64,000 nucleotides of DNA. It comes from Pseudomonas sp. G34. Its GTDB lineage: Bacteria; Pseudomonadota; Gammaproteobacteria; Pseudomonadales; Pseudomonadaceae. The DNA is taken from positions 243,571 to 307,570 of the forward strand of contig NZ_JAVHZV010000016.1 in assembly GCF_031119625.1 (NCBI RefSeq), given 5' to 3'. Under the pieces are notes generated by a model that was not told the origin of the DNA, made no database searches, and was given only the letters and a program-made list of their open reading frames with translations. Numbering within the stretch: the stretch's first letter is position 1; the number at the start of each line of letters is the position of its first letter. The position numbers were made by a program, and so were the translations under genes. Of this stretch, positions 24,673 to 32,769 are shown piece after piece.

Positions 24673-25128
24673 ATGAATGACGCATCGTGGTTTAAATCAT
24701 GGAGTCCGCTCTCTGATATTCCGTATCCGACCGTTAAGGCAAGCGAGTCGTTATATTCAATTGGGCCGTCCACATATCTATTCACTGTTCCCCATAACCG
24801 AGAATTCACCGGCGAAGACAAGGGGCCGTACGCGACGATCCTAGTATTCTCTCCTTCGGTGGGCGCCGTTGAGAGATCCCTCAACATGTCGATTGAAATG
24901 GACACAGGCGAACCTCTTGACTTCAATACCATTCCAAAATTTGGCTTATCTAACTTTACTTACGCTTCCCTGTCCAAGCTTCCTGGCGTGTTTGAGTCAG
25001 CACGCTATCACGGAATAACGGGGCAGTTTCTCGAAACATCTCTACGTTGGGGTGCCATCGAATTTTGCTTTCGAAACAATTGCCTAGCATCCAAAGACGA
25101 GCCGTATCTTGTTCGGTACTCACCGTGA
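24673..25128 (+). CDS. Cassette 22: hypothetical protein
   Basis: A 151-residue soluble protein, beta-rich (STYLFTVPHNREFTGEDKGP, YATILVFSP), with no signal or membrane helix. It ends with CFRNNCLASKDEPYLVRYSP. I recognise no family. Composition and codon use are AT-rich like the other middle cassettes and unlike the three that follow. Confidence 0.73.
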   Translation: MNDASWFKSWSPLSDIPYPTVKASESLYSIGPSTYLFTVPHNREFTGEDKGPYATILVFSPSVGAVERSLNMSIEMDTGEPLDFNTIPKFGLSNFTYASLSKLPGVFESARYHGITGQFLETSLRWGAIEFCFRNNCLASKDEPYLVRYSP

Positions 25129-25204
25129 GCCTAACTAGTGGTTCAAATCGTTCGCTTCGCTCACTGGGACCGGCTAAAGCCCGCCCCTTAACCAAACGTC
25201 AGGG
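25129..25204 (+). repeat. attC of cassette 22 (76 bp, degraded core and stem)
   Basis: 5' core GCCTAAC; the 3' core is GTCAGGG instead of GTTRRRY. The stem mixes the two types (GGGACCGGC with GCCCGCCCC), so the arms no longer pair fully. Confidence 0.85.
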
Positions 25205-25230
25205 CGCACAGCCGCTGCGAAGGCCAGCCA

Positions 25231-25581
25231 ATGAAAGTGAAACGCATCGTCGCTGATATTCAGGCGACCAGCCCCGCAGAGGCGGATGCCTTTTATCGCG
25301 GGGTACTCGGTCTGGAACTGGCCATGAATCACGGCTGGATCCGAACGTACACCGGCGACACGCAAATGACAGTTCAGGTCAGTGTCGCATCCGAGGGTGG
25401 GTCGGGAATGGAGGTGCCCCATTTGTCTGTAGAGGTGGATGACTTGGCAGAGGCGCTGCGCAGGATCGAAGAGGCGGGGATCACGGTCGAGTACGGGCCC
25501 GCCACCGAGCCGTGGGGCGTGAAGCGGTTCTACGTGCGTGATCCAATGGGCCGGCTGATCAATATCCTTCAGCATGTATAG
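25231..25581 (+). CDS. Cassette 23: VOC-family (glyoxalase/bleomycin-resistance fold) protein
   Basis: A 116-residue protein with one VOC domain built from two beta-alpha-beta-beta-beta modules (FYRGVLGLEL in the first; VKRFYVRDPMGRLINIL in the second). The family includes glyoxalases, dioxygenases and antibiotic-binding proteins such as bleomycin-resistance protein. The metal-ligand set is not complete enough to call an enzyme: His near the start is absent and a Glu-type ligand is uncertain. VOC proteins are common integron cassettes. The substrate is unknown. Base composition is GC-rich, like the chromosome. Confidence 0.85.
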   Translation: MKVKRIVADIQATSPAEADAFYRGVLGLELAMNHGWIRTYTGDTQMTVQVSVASEGGSGMEVPHLSVEVDDLAEALRRIEEAGITVEYGPATEPWGVKRFYVRDPMGRLINILQHV

Positions 25582-25593
25582 CCGTCGGGTGCG

Positions 25594-25653
25594 CCCTAAC
25601 GATTCGTCCAAGCCGGCGCCGCTTCGCAGCGTGGGTTGACTCAGGCGTTGGCC
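25594..25653 (+). repeat. attC of cassette 23 (60 bp, short type)
   Basis: Cores CCCTAAC and GTTGGCC. Inner arms ATTCGTCCAAGCCG and GTGGGTTGACTCAGGC. A classic short 60-base attC, unlike the array type. The 5' core matches the cassette start TCAGGG with one mismatch. Confidence 0.8.
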
Positions 25654-25668
25654 GCCATAGGAGGGTTG

Positions 25669-26274
25669 GTGAATACGATTGACCTGAAAAGCGAGCTAAA
25701 GCCCCTATACAAGCCTTCCGCAAAAACGGTCGTCGAGGTAGACGTACCTGCGTTCAACTCTCTCATGATCGATGGCGAGGGCAACCCCAACACCACCGAG
25801 AAGTACAAGGAGGCAGTCGAAGCCCTCTACTGTGCCGCGTACACCATCAAGTTCGCGCTAAAGCGGGAAAATGCGCTCGACTACGTCGTAATGCCACTCG
25901 AGGGCTTGTGGTGGGCCGACGACTTGACCAGCTTCGACCGCGACGATAAAGACAACTGGAAATGGACGATGATGATCATGCAGCCACCAGAAGCCACCAA
26001 GCAGCTGGTTCAGGCAGCGATCACCCACGCTCAAGACAGGAAGGGGCTGCCTGGGTTACGAAAGATTCGGTTCGAACCATTCAAAGAGGGCCGCTGCGCG
26101 CAAATCATGCACGTTGGCCCATTCGCTGCCGAGGGGCCGACAATCCAACGGGTGCACGACTACATATCACGCCACTCGGCACTGAGGGGCAAGCACCACG
26201 AGATCTACCTGAGCGACATACGCAGGGCAGCGCCGGAAAAATGGAAAACCATCATTCGCCAGCCGATGGAATGA
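25669..26274 (+). CDS. Cassette 24: GyrI-like (small-molecule-binding) protein
   Basis: A 201-residue protein of the GyrI-like/SRPBCC-related ligand-binding type: strand VVEVDVPAFNSLMIDGEGNP, WWADDLTSFD in the middle, and RRAAPEKWKTIIRQP at the C-terminus, the usual ending of this group. Relatives bind and sometimes hydrolyse toxic small molecules, or form the sensor part of AraC regulators. The GTG at 25669 is chosen for AGGAGG (25659-25664) four bases upstream; no ATG is available nearby. Composition is GC-rich. Confidence 0.8.
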   Translation: MNTIDLKSELKPLYKPSAKTVVEVDVPAFNSLMIDGEGNPNTTEKYKEAVEALYCAAYTIKFALKRENALDYVVMPLEGLWWADDLTSFDRDDKDNWKWTMMIMQPPEATKQLVQAAITHAQDRKGLPGLRKIRFEPFKEGRCAQIMHVGPFAAEGPTIQRVHDYISRHSALRGKHHEIYLSDIRRAAPEKWKTIIRQPME

Positions 26275-26335
26275 CAGCTGATTCGCTTCGCTCACTGGCA
26301 AGAGCTGAAGCTCGCCCCTTAACCAAAGGTTATGC
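26275..26335 (+). repeat. Broken attC of cassette 24
   Basis: The 3' part is intact (TTCGCTTCGCTCACTGG, CCCCTTAACCAAAGGTTATGC with core GTTATGC), but the 5' core and TGGTTCAAATCG arm are missing and the central stem is GCAAGAGCTGAAGCTCGC. It probably can no longer fold or recombine properly. Confidence 0.7.
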
Positions 26336-26367
26336 GCCTGAGAACGTCGTCAAAGGGAGAAAGAACA

Positions 26368-26772
26368 ATGACACTAACCAAAGCCGACTGCGAAGTTCGC
26401 ACCGTGCTCGAAGAGTGGGCCACGGCAACCAGGCAAGGCCGGATAGATCACGTTCTGAACAACCACGCCGCGAACCTGGTGATCTTCGATGTGTTGCCGC
26501 CAATGAAGTACGAAAGTGCGGAATCCTACAGGAGCAGTTGGGACGAGTGGCAGCCGCAAACAGAGGGTGAAGCGGTGTTCGATCTTGAGAACCTGACGAT
26601 CACTGCCGGTGACGATGTCGCGTTCGCCCATTGCTTCATCCGCTGCGGTGGTAAGCTGCCAGACGGTAGAACGTTTCAGGACTTGGTACGTGCGACATTC
26701 TGCTTGAGAAAGGTCAATGGCTCATGGGTGGTCGAGCATCAGCACGTGTCAAAGCCCTATGAGAACTCGTGA
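26368..26772 (+). CDS. Cassette 25: NTF2-like (SnoaL/DUF4440-type) protein
   Basis: A 134-residue cone-shaped NTF2-like domain: N-terminal helix with a central ATATRQGRIDHVLNNHAANL, then strands VIFDVLPP and a C-terminal SWVVEHQHVSKPYENS, as in SgcJ/SnoaL-type ketosteroid isomerase-like proteins. These domains bind or isomerise small molecules; the substrate is unknown. AGGGAG (26354-26359) lies eight bases before the ATG, which decides the start. No attC follows, so this is the last recognisable cassette. Confidence 0.82.
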   Translation: MTLTKADCEVRTVLEEWATATRQGRIDHVLNNHAANLVIFDVLPPMKYESAESYRSSWDEWQPQTEGEAVFDLENLTITAGDDVAFAHCFIRCGGKLPDGRTFQDLVRATFCLRKVNGSWVVEHQHVSKPYENS

Positions 26773-26785
26773 AGAACCTGCTGAT

Positions 26786-26869
26786 CGTTCCCACGCTCCG
26801 CCTGGGAACGCAGCCCTGGGCGCTCCGCGCCCGCTACTGCACCTGATTCGACGCGGAGCGTGAGGAACG
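26786..26869. repeat. Palindromic Pseudomonas-type intergenic repeat at the right edge of the integron
   Basis: Imperfect inverted repeat with arms CGTTCCCACGCTCCGC and GCGGAGCGTGAGGAACG. Similar CGTTCCCACGCTCCG elements are common between Pseudomonas genes. It occupies almost all of the gap between the last cassette and the next gene. Confidence 0.7.
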
Positions 26870-26873
26870 GTCA

Positions 26874-28211
26874 TTAGTTAGTGGCAAGCAGCGCCTTGGT
26901 GCCCTCCTCTGCCTCGGCCGTGCCTCGCCGGCTCATGTCGTCGGCCTGCCTGCCCAGGTACCAGCCAAGCGCTCCCCAGAGCAACGCACAACCCGCGCCC
27001 ACCAGCGCCACCAGTACCGCGCCCTGGCCAAGCAGATCGAGGAAACTCTTCACCCAGCCGCTAAGCGCATCGCCGGCGCGGTAGACCACGGTGTCGATGA
27101 AGTTCTTCGCCTTGTACTTGCTCTCCGCGTCCAGCGGGGCGAAGAGCATTTCCCGGCCGGGCCGCACGAAGGCGTATTCACCGATACGGCGCACGATCAT
27201 CAGCGCGGCCAGCATGGCGAAGGTGGGCGCCAGGGCGAGGCCGATGAAACCCACGCAGACCAGCAGCGGCACCATGGCCAACAGCACCCGCACGCCCAGC
27301 TTCTGGGCGATGCGCCCGGTGATGAACAGCTGTGACAGCAAGGCGCCGGCCTGCACGAGCACATCGATGATGCCGAACACGCGAATCTGCGCGTCGCGGT
27401 CCGGGAAGCGTTCGGCCACCAGGCGCGCCTGCTCGAAGTACAGAAAGGTGGTCACCGTGGCGAGCAGCACCACGAACCCGGCGATGGCCAACAGATACGG
27501 CGATTGCAGCACCCGCGTCAGACCGCTGAACGGGTTGCCGGCCACCGGCTTGCGCGAACTCTCGGCCTTCACCGCGCCAGGCCGGCCGGCGCCGCCGACT
27601 TCCCGCCAGCGCATCAGCGGCGCCTTGAGCGCCAGGGCGACACCCAGCAGCACGCCAGCCAGCAGCACCAGCCCGCTTTCGCCGACAACACCGACCAGCA
27701 ACGCGCTCATGGCCGGCCCGACCAGGCCGCCGACGCTGGCACCCGCGGCGATAAAGGCGAACAGCCGCTTGGCCTGCTGGCTGTCGAACACGTCGGCCAT
27801 CAGGCTCCAGGCCACCGACACCACGAACAGGTTGTAGACCGAGATCCACACGTAGAACACCCGTGCCAGCCAGACGTTCTCCTCGCTGAGCTGGAACAGC
27901 ACGGCGAAGGCCAGCAGGTTCAGGCAGAAGAAGCCGTACACCCAGTCGACGAAGTGGATGCGCGGCACCCGCGAGCTGAGCCAGGCGAACAGCGGCACGG
28001 CCACCAGCATCACCACGAAGGTGGCGGTGAACAGCCATTGCAGGTTGTCGACACCGGCCATGATGCCCATCGACTCGCGGATGGGCCGCAGCATGAAATA
28101 GCCGGAGAACAGGCAGAAGAACAACGCGAACCCGGCAAGCGCCGGTCCCAGCTCGTGGCGCTCGGCGTTGATGGCGGCGCCGAGGCGCCGCGGCAGAATT
28201 GTAGAAAGCAT
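26874..28211 (-). CDS. Major facilitator superfamily transporter (12 helices)
   Basis: A 445-residue inner-membrane protein with about 12 helices and a central cytosolic loop. The opening FSGYFMLRPIRESMGIMAGV and the later VRRIGEYAFVRPGREMLFAPL fit a small group of MFS transporters sometimes annotated as NTP/NDP exchange-like. The substrate is unknown. The stop lies beside the palindromic repeat at the integron's right edge; the gene is co-directional with the SDR gene upstream and may be in one operon with it (22-base gap). Confidence 0.85.
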   Translation of the reverse strand: MLSTILPRRLGAAINAERHELGPALAGFALFFCLFSGYFMLRPIRESMGIMAGVDNLQWLFTATFVVMLVAVPLFAWLSSRVPRIHFVDWVYGFFCLNLLAFAVLFQLSEENVWLARVFYVWISVYNLFVVSVAWSLMADVFDSQQAKRLFAFIAAGASVGGLVGPAMSALLVGVVGESGLVLLAGVLLGVALALKAPLMRWREVGGAGRPGAVKAESSRKPVAGNPFSGLTRVLQSPYLLAIAGFVVLLATVTTFLYFEQARLVAERFPDRDAQIRVFGIIDVLVQAGALLSQLFITGRIAQKLGVRVLLAMVPLLVCVGFIGLALAPTFAMLAALMIVRRIGEYAFVRPGREMLFAPLDAESKYKAKNFIDTVVYRAGDALSGWVKSFLDLLGQGAVLVALVGAGCALLWGALGWYLGRQADDMSRRGTAEAEEGTKALLATN

Positions 28212-28233
28212 GATGGCCGCTCCTGGCGAGTTA

Positions 28234-29295
28234 TCAGCGGTAGGTAACGCCGGTCAGTTGCTCGGCAACCGTCCACAGGCGTGCCGCGGCGCCGGCATCT
28301 TTGGCCACCTCTGGCACCGTGGCCAGGCCCAGCGGCCCGCGCTTTTCTTCCTCGCCGGTCGGCCCGTAATAGGCCCCGCCCTGGGCCTGGTGCGCAGTGG
28401 CGGCATACAGCGTAGGCAGTGCGCCCTGGGCGGCGGAATGGTACTCGTCGCGATCCTTGGCCCAGTTGCGGCCGAACTCGCTGTCCAGCCCCGGGCCGCG
28501 GGCGATCAGCTCGGTCACGGCAACACCCGGGTGCGCGGCGATGCTCTGGATGCCCCAGCCCTGCGCCTGGCTCCGGCGCTGCAGCTCGAAGGCGAACATC
28601 AAGGTCGCCAGCTTGGATTGCGCATAGGAGACATAGGGGTTGTAGGCCCGCTCGGACTGCAGGTCATCGAAGTCGAGGTTGCCGCGCAACGCCGCGATGC
28701 TCGACAGGGTGACCACCCGCGGGGCAGTGCTCTTGCGCAGCAGCGGCAGCACATGGCCGGTCAGGGCGAAGTGCCCCAGGTAGTTGGTGGCCAGCTGCAG
28801 CTCATGGCCATCGGCCGAGGTTCCGCGCTCAGGCGGCGCCATGACCGCGGCATTGTTGATCAGCCCGTCGAGGCGCGGCAGTTTGGCATTCAGGCGCTCG
28901 CCCAGGGCCTTGACCGAAGCCAGATCGGCCAGGTCGACTTCTTCGAACTGCACCTGGGCGCCGCGAATTTCCTCCTTGATACGCGCTATCGCTTCCCTGC
29001 CCCGCTGGGGGTTGCGGGCGGCGATCACCACTTCGGCGCCAGCGGCGGCCAGGGCCTTGGCATCTTCGAAGCCCATGCCGCTGGTGCCGCCGGTCACCAG
29101 GAAGATACGCCCGCTCTGCGAGGGCATGTCGGCCAGGCTCCAGTCCGGCTTGGGTGCGGTTTGCTGGGCGGAGACACTGTTCGCCTCGAGTGCGAAGCCC
29201 AGGGTCAGGCTGAGGGTCGCCAGCCACTTGCGCCAGGTGGCGCCGCGGTTGGCCGGGGTGGCCGGGGTGGCCGTTGCCAGGATGCTGGTTGTCAT
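28234..29295 (-). CDS. Short-chain dehydrogenase/reductase with an N-terminal signal-like segment
   Basis: A 353-residue SDR: NAD(P)-binding TGGTSGMG, NNAA, and the catalytic pair YxxxK in YAQSKLA, all in the correct order. It starts at ATG 29295 after AGAGGA; a longer frame to 29361 has no support. The first 45 residues contain WRKWLATLSLTLGFALEANSVSA, which looks like a signal peptide with cleavage after VSA. A periplasmic SDR would be odd because NAD(P) is absent there; the segment might instead be a membrane anchor or not processed. The substrate is unknown. It is divergent from the LysR gene. Confidence 0.9.
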   Translation of the reverse strand: MTTSILATATPATPANRGATWRKWLATLSLTLGFALEANSVSAQQTAPKPDWSLADMPSQSGRIFLVTGGTSGMGFEDAKALAAAGAEVVIAARNPQRGREAIARIKEEIRGAQVQFEEVDLADLASVKALGERLNAKLPRLDGLINNAAVMAPPERGTSADGHELQLATNYLGHFALTGHVLPLLRKSTAPRVVTLSSIAALRGNLDFDDLQSERAYNPYVSYAQSKLATLMFAFELQRRSQAQGWGIQSIAAHPGVAVTELIARGPGLDSEFGRNWAKDRDEYHSAAQGALPTLYAATAHQAQGGAYYGPTGEEEKRGPLGLATVPEVAKDAGAAARLWTVAEQLTGVTYR

Positions 29296-29410
29296 TGTTC
29301 GGTCCTCTCGTGGGTAGGAATCCGACGGTTCGCGGCAAGGCGGCCCGTCGACGTAGACCATTGTTCAACGGGTGGCGGGCCACGATAAGCCGTATAAAAC
29401 TGGACGCTGT

Positions 29411-29426
29411 GTACGGGCAGCCGTAC
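29411..29426. promoter_or_regulatory. Candidate LysR operator between the SDR and lysR genes
   Basis: A perfect inverted repeat, GTACGG and CCGTAC around GCAG, in the middle of the divergent intergenic region. LysR regulators usually bind such dyads to control the divergent gene and themselves. Confidence 0.45.
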
Positions 29427-29456
29427 GATCAACCCTCCAGTTCGAGAGCCCTTCCC

Positions 29457-30356
29457 ATGCGCCAGCCCAACCTGACGGACGTTGCCCTGTTCGCCGCCGT
29501 GGTCGAAGCCGGCGGTTTTCGGGTGGCTGCGCAGAAGCGCGGCATGCCGGCTTCGTCGATCAGCGATTGCGTGCGCCGCCTGGAAAGCGACCTCGGCGTG
29601 CGCCTGCTCAACCGCACCACCCGCAGCGTGTACCCCACCGAAATTGGCGCGCGCCTGCTGGAGCGGCTGCGCCCGGCCCTCGCTGAAATCGGCGCGGCCT
29701 TCAGTGATCTTGACGACGAGGCGCAACAGCCCATGGGCACCTTGCGCCTCAACGTGCCGGTGCCCATCGCCCGCTTCGTGCTGCCGCGCCTGATCCCCGC
29801 GTTTCTCGAACGCTACCCCGGCGTCAGCGTCGAGGTGGCGATGGACAACACCTTCGTCGACGTGGTCGCGGGCGGCTTTGATGCCGGTGTGCGCTACGAG
29901 GAAAGCCTGGCCAAGGACATGATCGCGGTGCCCATCGGGCCACGCCGGCAGCGCTTCGTGGCCGGCGCCTCGCCGGCCTATCTGGCACGCCACGGCATGC
30001 CGCAGCACCCGCGTGACCTGCTCGAACACCGCCTGATCGGCCACCGCTTCGAGAGCGGCAAGCTGGGCGTCTGGGAGTTGGAAAAGGACGGCGAGACCGT
30101 CCGCGTGCCGCCCCAGGGGCCGCTGCTGTCGTCGTCCCAGGATCTGGAGGTGGGCGCTGCCGTGGCCGGCGTCGGCATCATCTACACCTTCGAGGAGTAC
30201 CTGGGCCCGCTGTTCGCGCAGGGCGCGCTGATACCGGTACTGGAGCACTGGTGGCAGGGCTTCGACGGCCCGTATCTGTACTACAACGATCGCCGCCACG
30301 TGCCTTCGCCGCTGCGCGCCTTCGTGGATTTTCTCAAGGCCGAGAACCAGGGCTGA
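29457..30356 (+). CDS. LysR-family transcriptional regulator
   Basis: A 299-residue regulator with a winged helix-turn-helix at residues 1-60 (VVEAGGFRVAAQKRGMPASS) and a substrate-binding domain after about residue 85. It matches the CrgA-like branch that often controls adjacent SDR genes. The ATG at 29457 gives the standard N-terminus. It is divergent from the SDR gene, with a dyad between them, so that gene is the probable target. The inducer is unknown. Confidence 0.92.
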   Translation: MRQPNLTDVALFAAVVEAGGFRVAAQKRGMPASSISDCVRRLESDLGVRLLNRTTRSVYPTEIGARLLERLRPALAEIGAAFSDLDDEAQQPMGTLRLNVPVPIARFVLPRLIPAFLERYPGVSVEVAMDNTFVDVVAGGFDAGVRYEESLAKDMIAVPIGPRRQRFVAGASPAYLARHGMPQHPRDLLEHRLIGHRFESGKLGVWELEKDGETVRVPPQGPLLSSSQDLEVGAAVAGVGIIYTFEEYLGPLFAQGALIPVLEHWWQGFDGPYLYYNDRRHVPSPLRAFVDFLKAENQG

Positions 30357-30460
30357 GTGACGACCAGCCGGCCTGTGCCTATGCCGCTGCCCTGGCCTCT
30401 GGCGAGACGCCGGTCGACCGCGGTTTCGCCATGTACGCGGCTCGGCTTATCATGCCGGCC

Positions 30461-31840
30461 ATGATCAAAGACCCGTTCCAACGCCTGAACCTCGACCGCG
30501 AGGTGCTCAGCGTCAGCCAGCTCAACAACCGCGCGCGCCTGTTGCTCGAAGATGTCTTCGGGGGCATCTGGGTCGAGGGCGAGATTTCCAACCTCGCGCG
30601 GCCGGCCTCCGGGCATATCTACTTCACCCTCAAGGACAGCCAGGCCCAGGTGCGTTGCGCGCTGTTCCGGCAGAACGCCGCTCGGGTGCGCCAGGCGCTG
30701 CGCGACGGCCTGGCGGTGAAGGTGCGCGGCAAGGTCTCGCTGTTCGAGGGCCGGGGCGACTACCAGCTGATTCTCGACGCCGTGGAGCCCGCTGGCGACG
30801 GCGCCCTGCGCCTGGCCTTCGAGGCGCTGAAGGAAAAGCTCGGCGCCGAAGGCCTGTTCGCCGCCGAAAGCAAACGCGCCCTGCCCGCCCACCCGCGGCG
30901 TATCGGCATCGTCAGCTCGCCGACCGGCGCGGTGATCCGCGACATCATCAGCGTGTTCCGCCGCCGCGCCCCGCAGGTCGAGCTGAGCCTGATTCCCACC
31001 GCTGTGCAGGGCCGCGAGGCCACGGCGCAGATCGTCCGCGCGCTGAAGCTGGCCGATGCCCAGGGCTTCGATGCCTTGATCCTGGCCCGCGGCGGCGGCT
31101 CGCTGGAAGACCTCTGGTGCTTCAACGAGGAAGCCGTGGCCCGCGCCGTGGCCGCCTGCGTGACGCCCATCGTCAGCGCGGTAGGCCATGAGACCGATGT
31201 GTCGATCAGCGACTTCGTCGCCGACGTGCGTGCGCCTACACCATCGGCCGCCGCCGAGCTGTTGGCACCGCACAGCAACGATCTGACCCAGCGCGTCAGC
31301 GTGTTGCAACGGCGCCTGACCCTGGCGATGAACGGCCGCCTGGCCCGCGAGCGCATGCGCCTCGATGGCCTGACCCGGCGCATGCGCCATCCCGGCGAGC
31401 GGCTGCGTCAGCAGGCCCAGCGCCTCGACGATCTGGACATGCGCCTGCGCCGCGCCTTCACCCAGCAGCTCAATCAACGCAGCCACAAGCTGGCTCAATT
31501 GCAGGCCCGCCTGGCCGGTCAACACCCCGGGCGCCATCTCACGTTGCTGCGCCAGCGCCTCGACAGCCTGGCCGAGCGCCTGCCGCGGGCGATGAAGGAA
31601 GGCCTCAAGGCGCGCCACCTGCTGCTGCAGAGCCAGATGCAGACGCTGCATGTGGTCAGCCCGCTGGCAACCCTGGGGCGTGGCTACAGCATTCTGCTCG
31701 ACGAGCGCGGCCGGGCGATTCGCAGCGCCGCCGCCACCCAGCCCGGGCAGCGCCTCAAGGCGCGCCTGGGCGAAGGCGAACTGCAAGTGCGCGTCGAAGA
31801 CAATCACCTCGCCCCGGTCACGCTTTCGCTGCTGGACTGA
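30461..31840 (+). CDS. xseA: Exodeoxyribonuclease VII large subunit
   Basis: A 459-residue protein, the usual length. The N-terminal OB domain (VSQLNNRARLLLEDVFGGIWVEGEISNL) is followed by the nuclease domain with GRGDYQLILD and a long coiled-coil C-terminal part. With XseB it degrades single-stranded DNA into oligonucleotides, in repair. I use the ATG at 30461 because it gives the family N-terminus MIKDPFQRLNLDREVL; an upstream ATG at 30431 lacks conservation. XseB is not in this window. Confidence 0.96.
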   Translation: MIKDPFQRLNLDREVLSVSQLNNRARLLLEDVFGGIWVEGEISNLARPASGHIYFTLKDSQAQVRCALFRQNAARVRQALRDGLAVKVRGKVSLFEGRGDYQLILDAVEPAGDGALRLAFEALKEKLGAEGLFAAESKRALPAHPRRIGIVSSPTGAVIRDIISVFRRRAPQVELSLIPTAVQGREATAQIVRALKLADAQGFDALILARGGGSLEDLWCFNEEAVARAVAACVTPIVSAVGHETDVSISDFVADVRAPTPSAAAELLAPHSNDLTQRVSVLQRRLTLAMNGRLARERMRLDGLTRRMRHPGERLRQQAQRLDDLDMRLRRAFTQQLNQRSHKLAQLQARLAGQHPGRHLTLLRQRLDSLAERLPRAMKEGLKARHLLLQSQMQTLHVVSPLATLGRGYSILLDERGRAIRSAAATQPGQRLKARLGEGELQVRVEDNHLAPVTLSLLD

Positions 31841-31858
31841 TACCGATAAGGACACCCC

Positions 31859-32680
31859 ATGCGCTCCCTGCTGTTGCTCTTCACTCTGTGCCTCGCCCTG
31901 CCCGCCCACGCCGAAGGCTTTATCAGCCGGCTGCTCAACAAGCCGGTGCCGGGCGGCGTAGCGGTGGTCGACCTGGGCAACAGCGCCAGTGCGCCCAGCG
32001 CCACCTATCAGGGCAAGCCGGTGTTGGTGGTAAAAGAGGACGGGCTGCGCTGGATCGCCATCGTCGGCATCCCGTTGAGCGTCAAACCGGGCACCCAGCA
32101 GATCGAATCCGCCGGCCAGCGCCTGAGTTTCCAGGTGGGCAGCAAGCAGTACGTCGAGCAGCGCATCACCATCAAGAACCAGCAGCAGGTCAATCCCAAC
32201 GCCAAGAACCTTGCGCGCATCGAAAAGGAACTGGCCGAGCAGACCCGCGCCTACCGGCAGTTCAGCCCGCGCCAGCCGAGCAACCTGCTGTTCGACAAAC
32301 CGGTCAACGGGCCCCTGTCGAGCCCCTTCGGGCTGCGCCGCTTCTTCAATGGTGAAGAACGCAACCCGCACTCGGGGCTGGATTTCGCCGCCAACCGCGG
32401 CACGCCGATCAAGGCACCGGCGGCCGGCAAGGTGATCCTGGTGGGCGACTACTTCTTCAACGGCAAGACGGTGTTCGTCGACCACGGCCAGGGCCTGATC
32501 AGCATGTTCTGCCACCTCTCGGAGATCGGTGTGAAGGTCGGCGACGAGCTGCCGCGCGGCGGCGTGCTCGGCAAGGTCGGCGCCACCGGCCGCGCCACCG
32601 GCCCACACCTGCACTGGAACGTCAGCCTCAACGATGCGCGGGTCGACCCGGCGATCTTCATTGGCGCGTTCAAGCCCTGA
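31859..32680 (+). CDS. M23-family (LysM-less) peptidoglycan metallopeptidase
   Basis: A 273-residue exported protein: signal peptide (cleavage after AHA), an N-terminal beta domain, and a C-terminal M23 LytM domain with zinc ligands in NPHSGLDF and the HLHW motif near the end. M23 enzymes cut the peptide bridges of peptidoglycan or act as divisome activators when degenerate; the ligands here are complete, so it is probably active. It lies 18 bases downstream of xseA and is likely co-transcribed with it. Confidence 0.92.
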   Translation: MRSLLLLFTLCLALPAHAEGFISRLLNKPVPGGVAVVDLGNSASAPSATYQGKPVLVVKEDGLRWIAIVGIPLSVKPGTQQIESAGQRLSFQVGSKQYVEQRITIKNQQQVNPNAKNLARIEKELAEQTRAYRQFSPRQPSNLLFDKPVNGPLSSPFGLRRFFNGEERNPHSGLDFAANRGTPIKAPAAGKVILVGDYFFNGKTVFVDHGQGLISMFCHLSEIGVKVGDELPRGGVLGKVGATGRATGPHLHWNVSLNDARVDPAIFIGAFKP

Positions 32681-32769
32681 GCCAATATAGGGCGGCAGCA
32701 TCACCCGTTCGCGGCTAACCTGACGCGACTCGCTGACCGGCGATTGCGCGACCTCTCCAAGGAGCCACC

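Larger units (their letters stand above)
11444..26772 (+). mobile_element. Chromosomal integron: integrase, attI and about 25 gene cassettes
   Basis: The integrase gene reads left; attI and the cassette array lie to its right, with all recognised cassette genes on the plus strand. Most attC sites share a central stem (GGGACGGGCTAAAGCCCGCCCC) and the arm CCTTAACCAAACGTTA. This homogeneity marks a resident chromosomal integron rather than a clinical mobile one with mixed attC types. The pattern resembles the Pseudomonas integrons of P. stutzeri, P. alcaligenes and relatives. I see no transposase, tni genes, sul1 or qacE. The left edge is the end of intI. The right edge is uncertain because the last cassette lacks a recognisable attC. 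Confidence 0.95.

Noticed and set aside
22110..25195. Minus-strand frames that start MVKGRALAGPSER in several attC sites and run into cassettes
   Set aside because: The shared start is simply the attC stem read backward; the frames overlap real plus-strand genes and have no ribosome-binding sites.
13135..25204. Regularly spaced near-identical repeats that could suggest a CRISPR array
   Set aside because: Spacing is 340-1150 bp, units contain genes, and each repeat has the attC core structure complementary to its own cassette. There are no short spacers and no cas genes.
11444..26772. A clinical class 1 type integron or antibiotic-resistance island
   Set aside because: No sul1, qacE-delta1, tni genes or known resistance cassette; attC sites are mostly uniform and the cassettes are unknown genes. 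The VOC and GyrI-like proteins are not enough to claim resistance.
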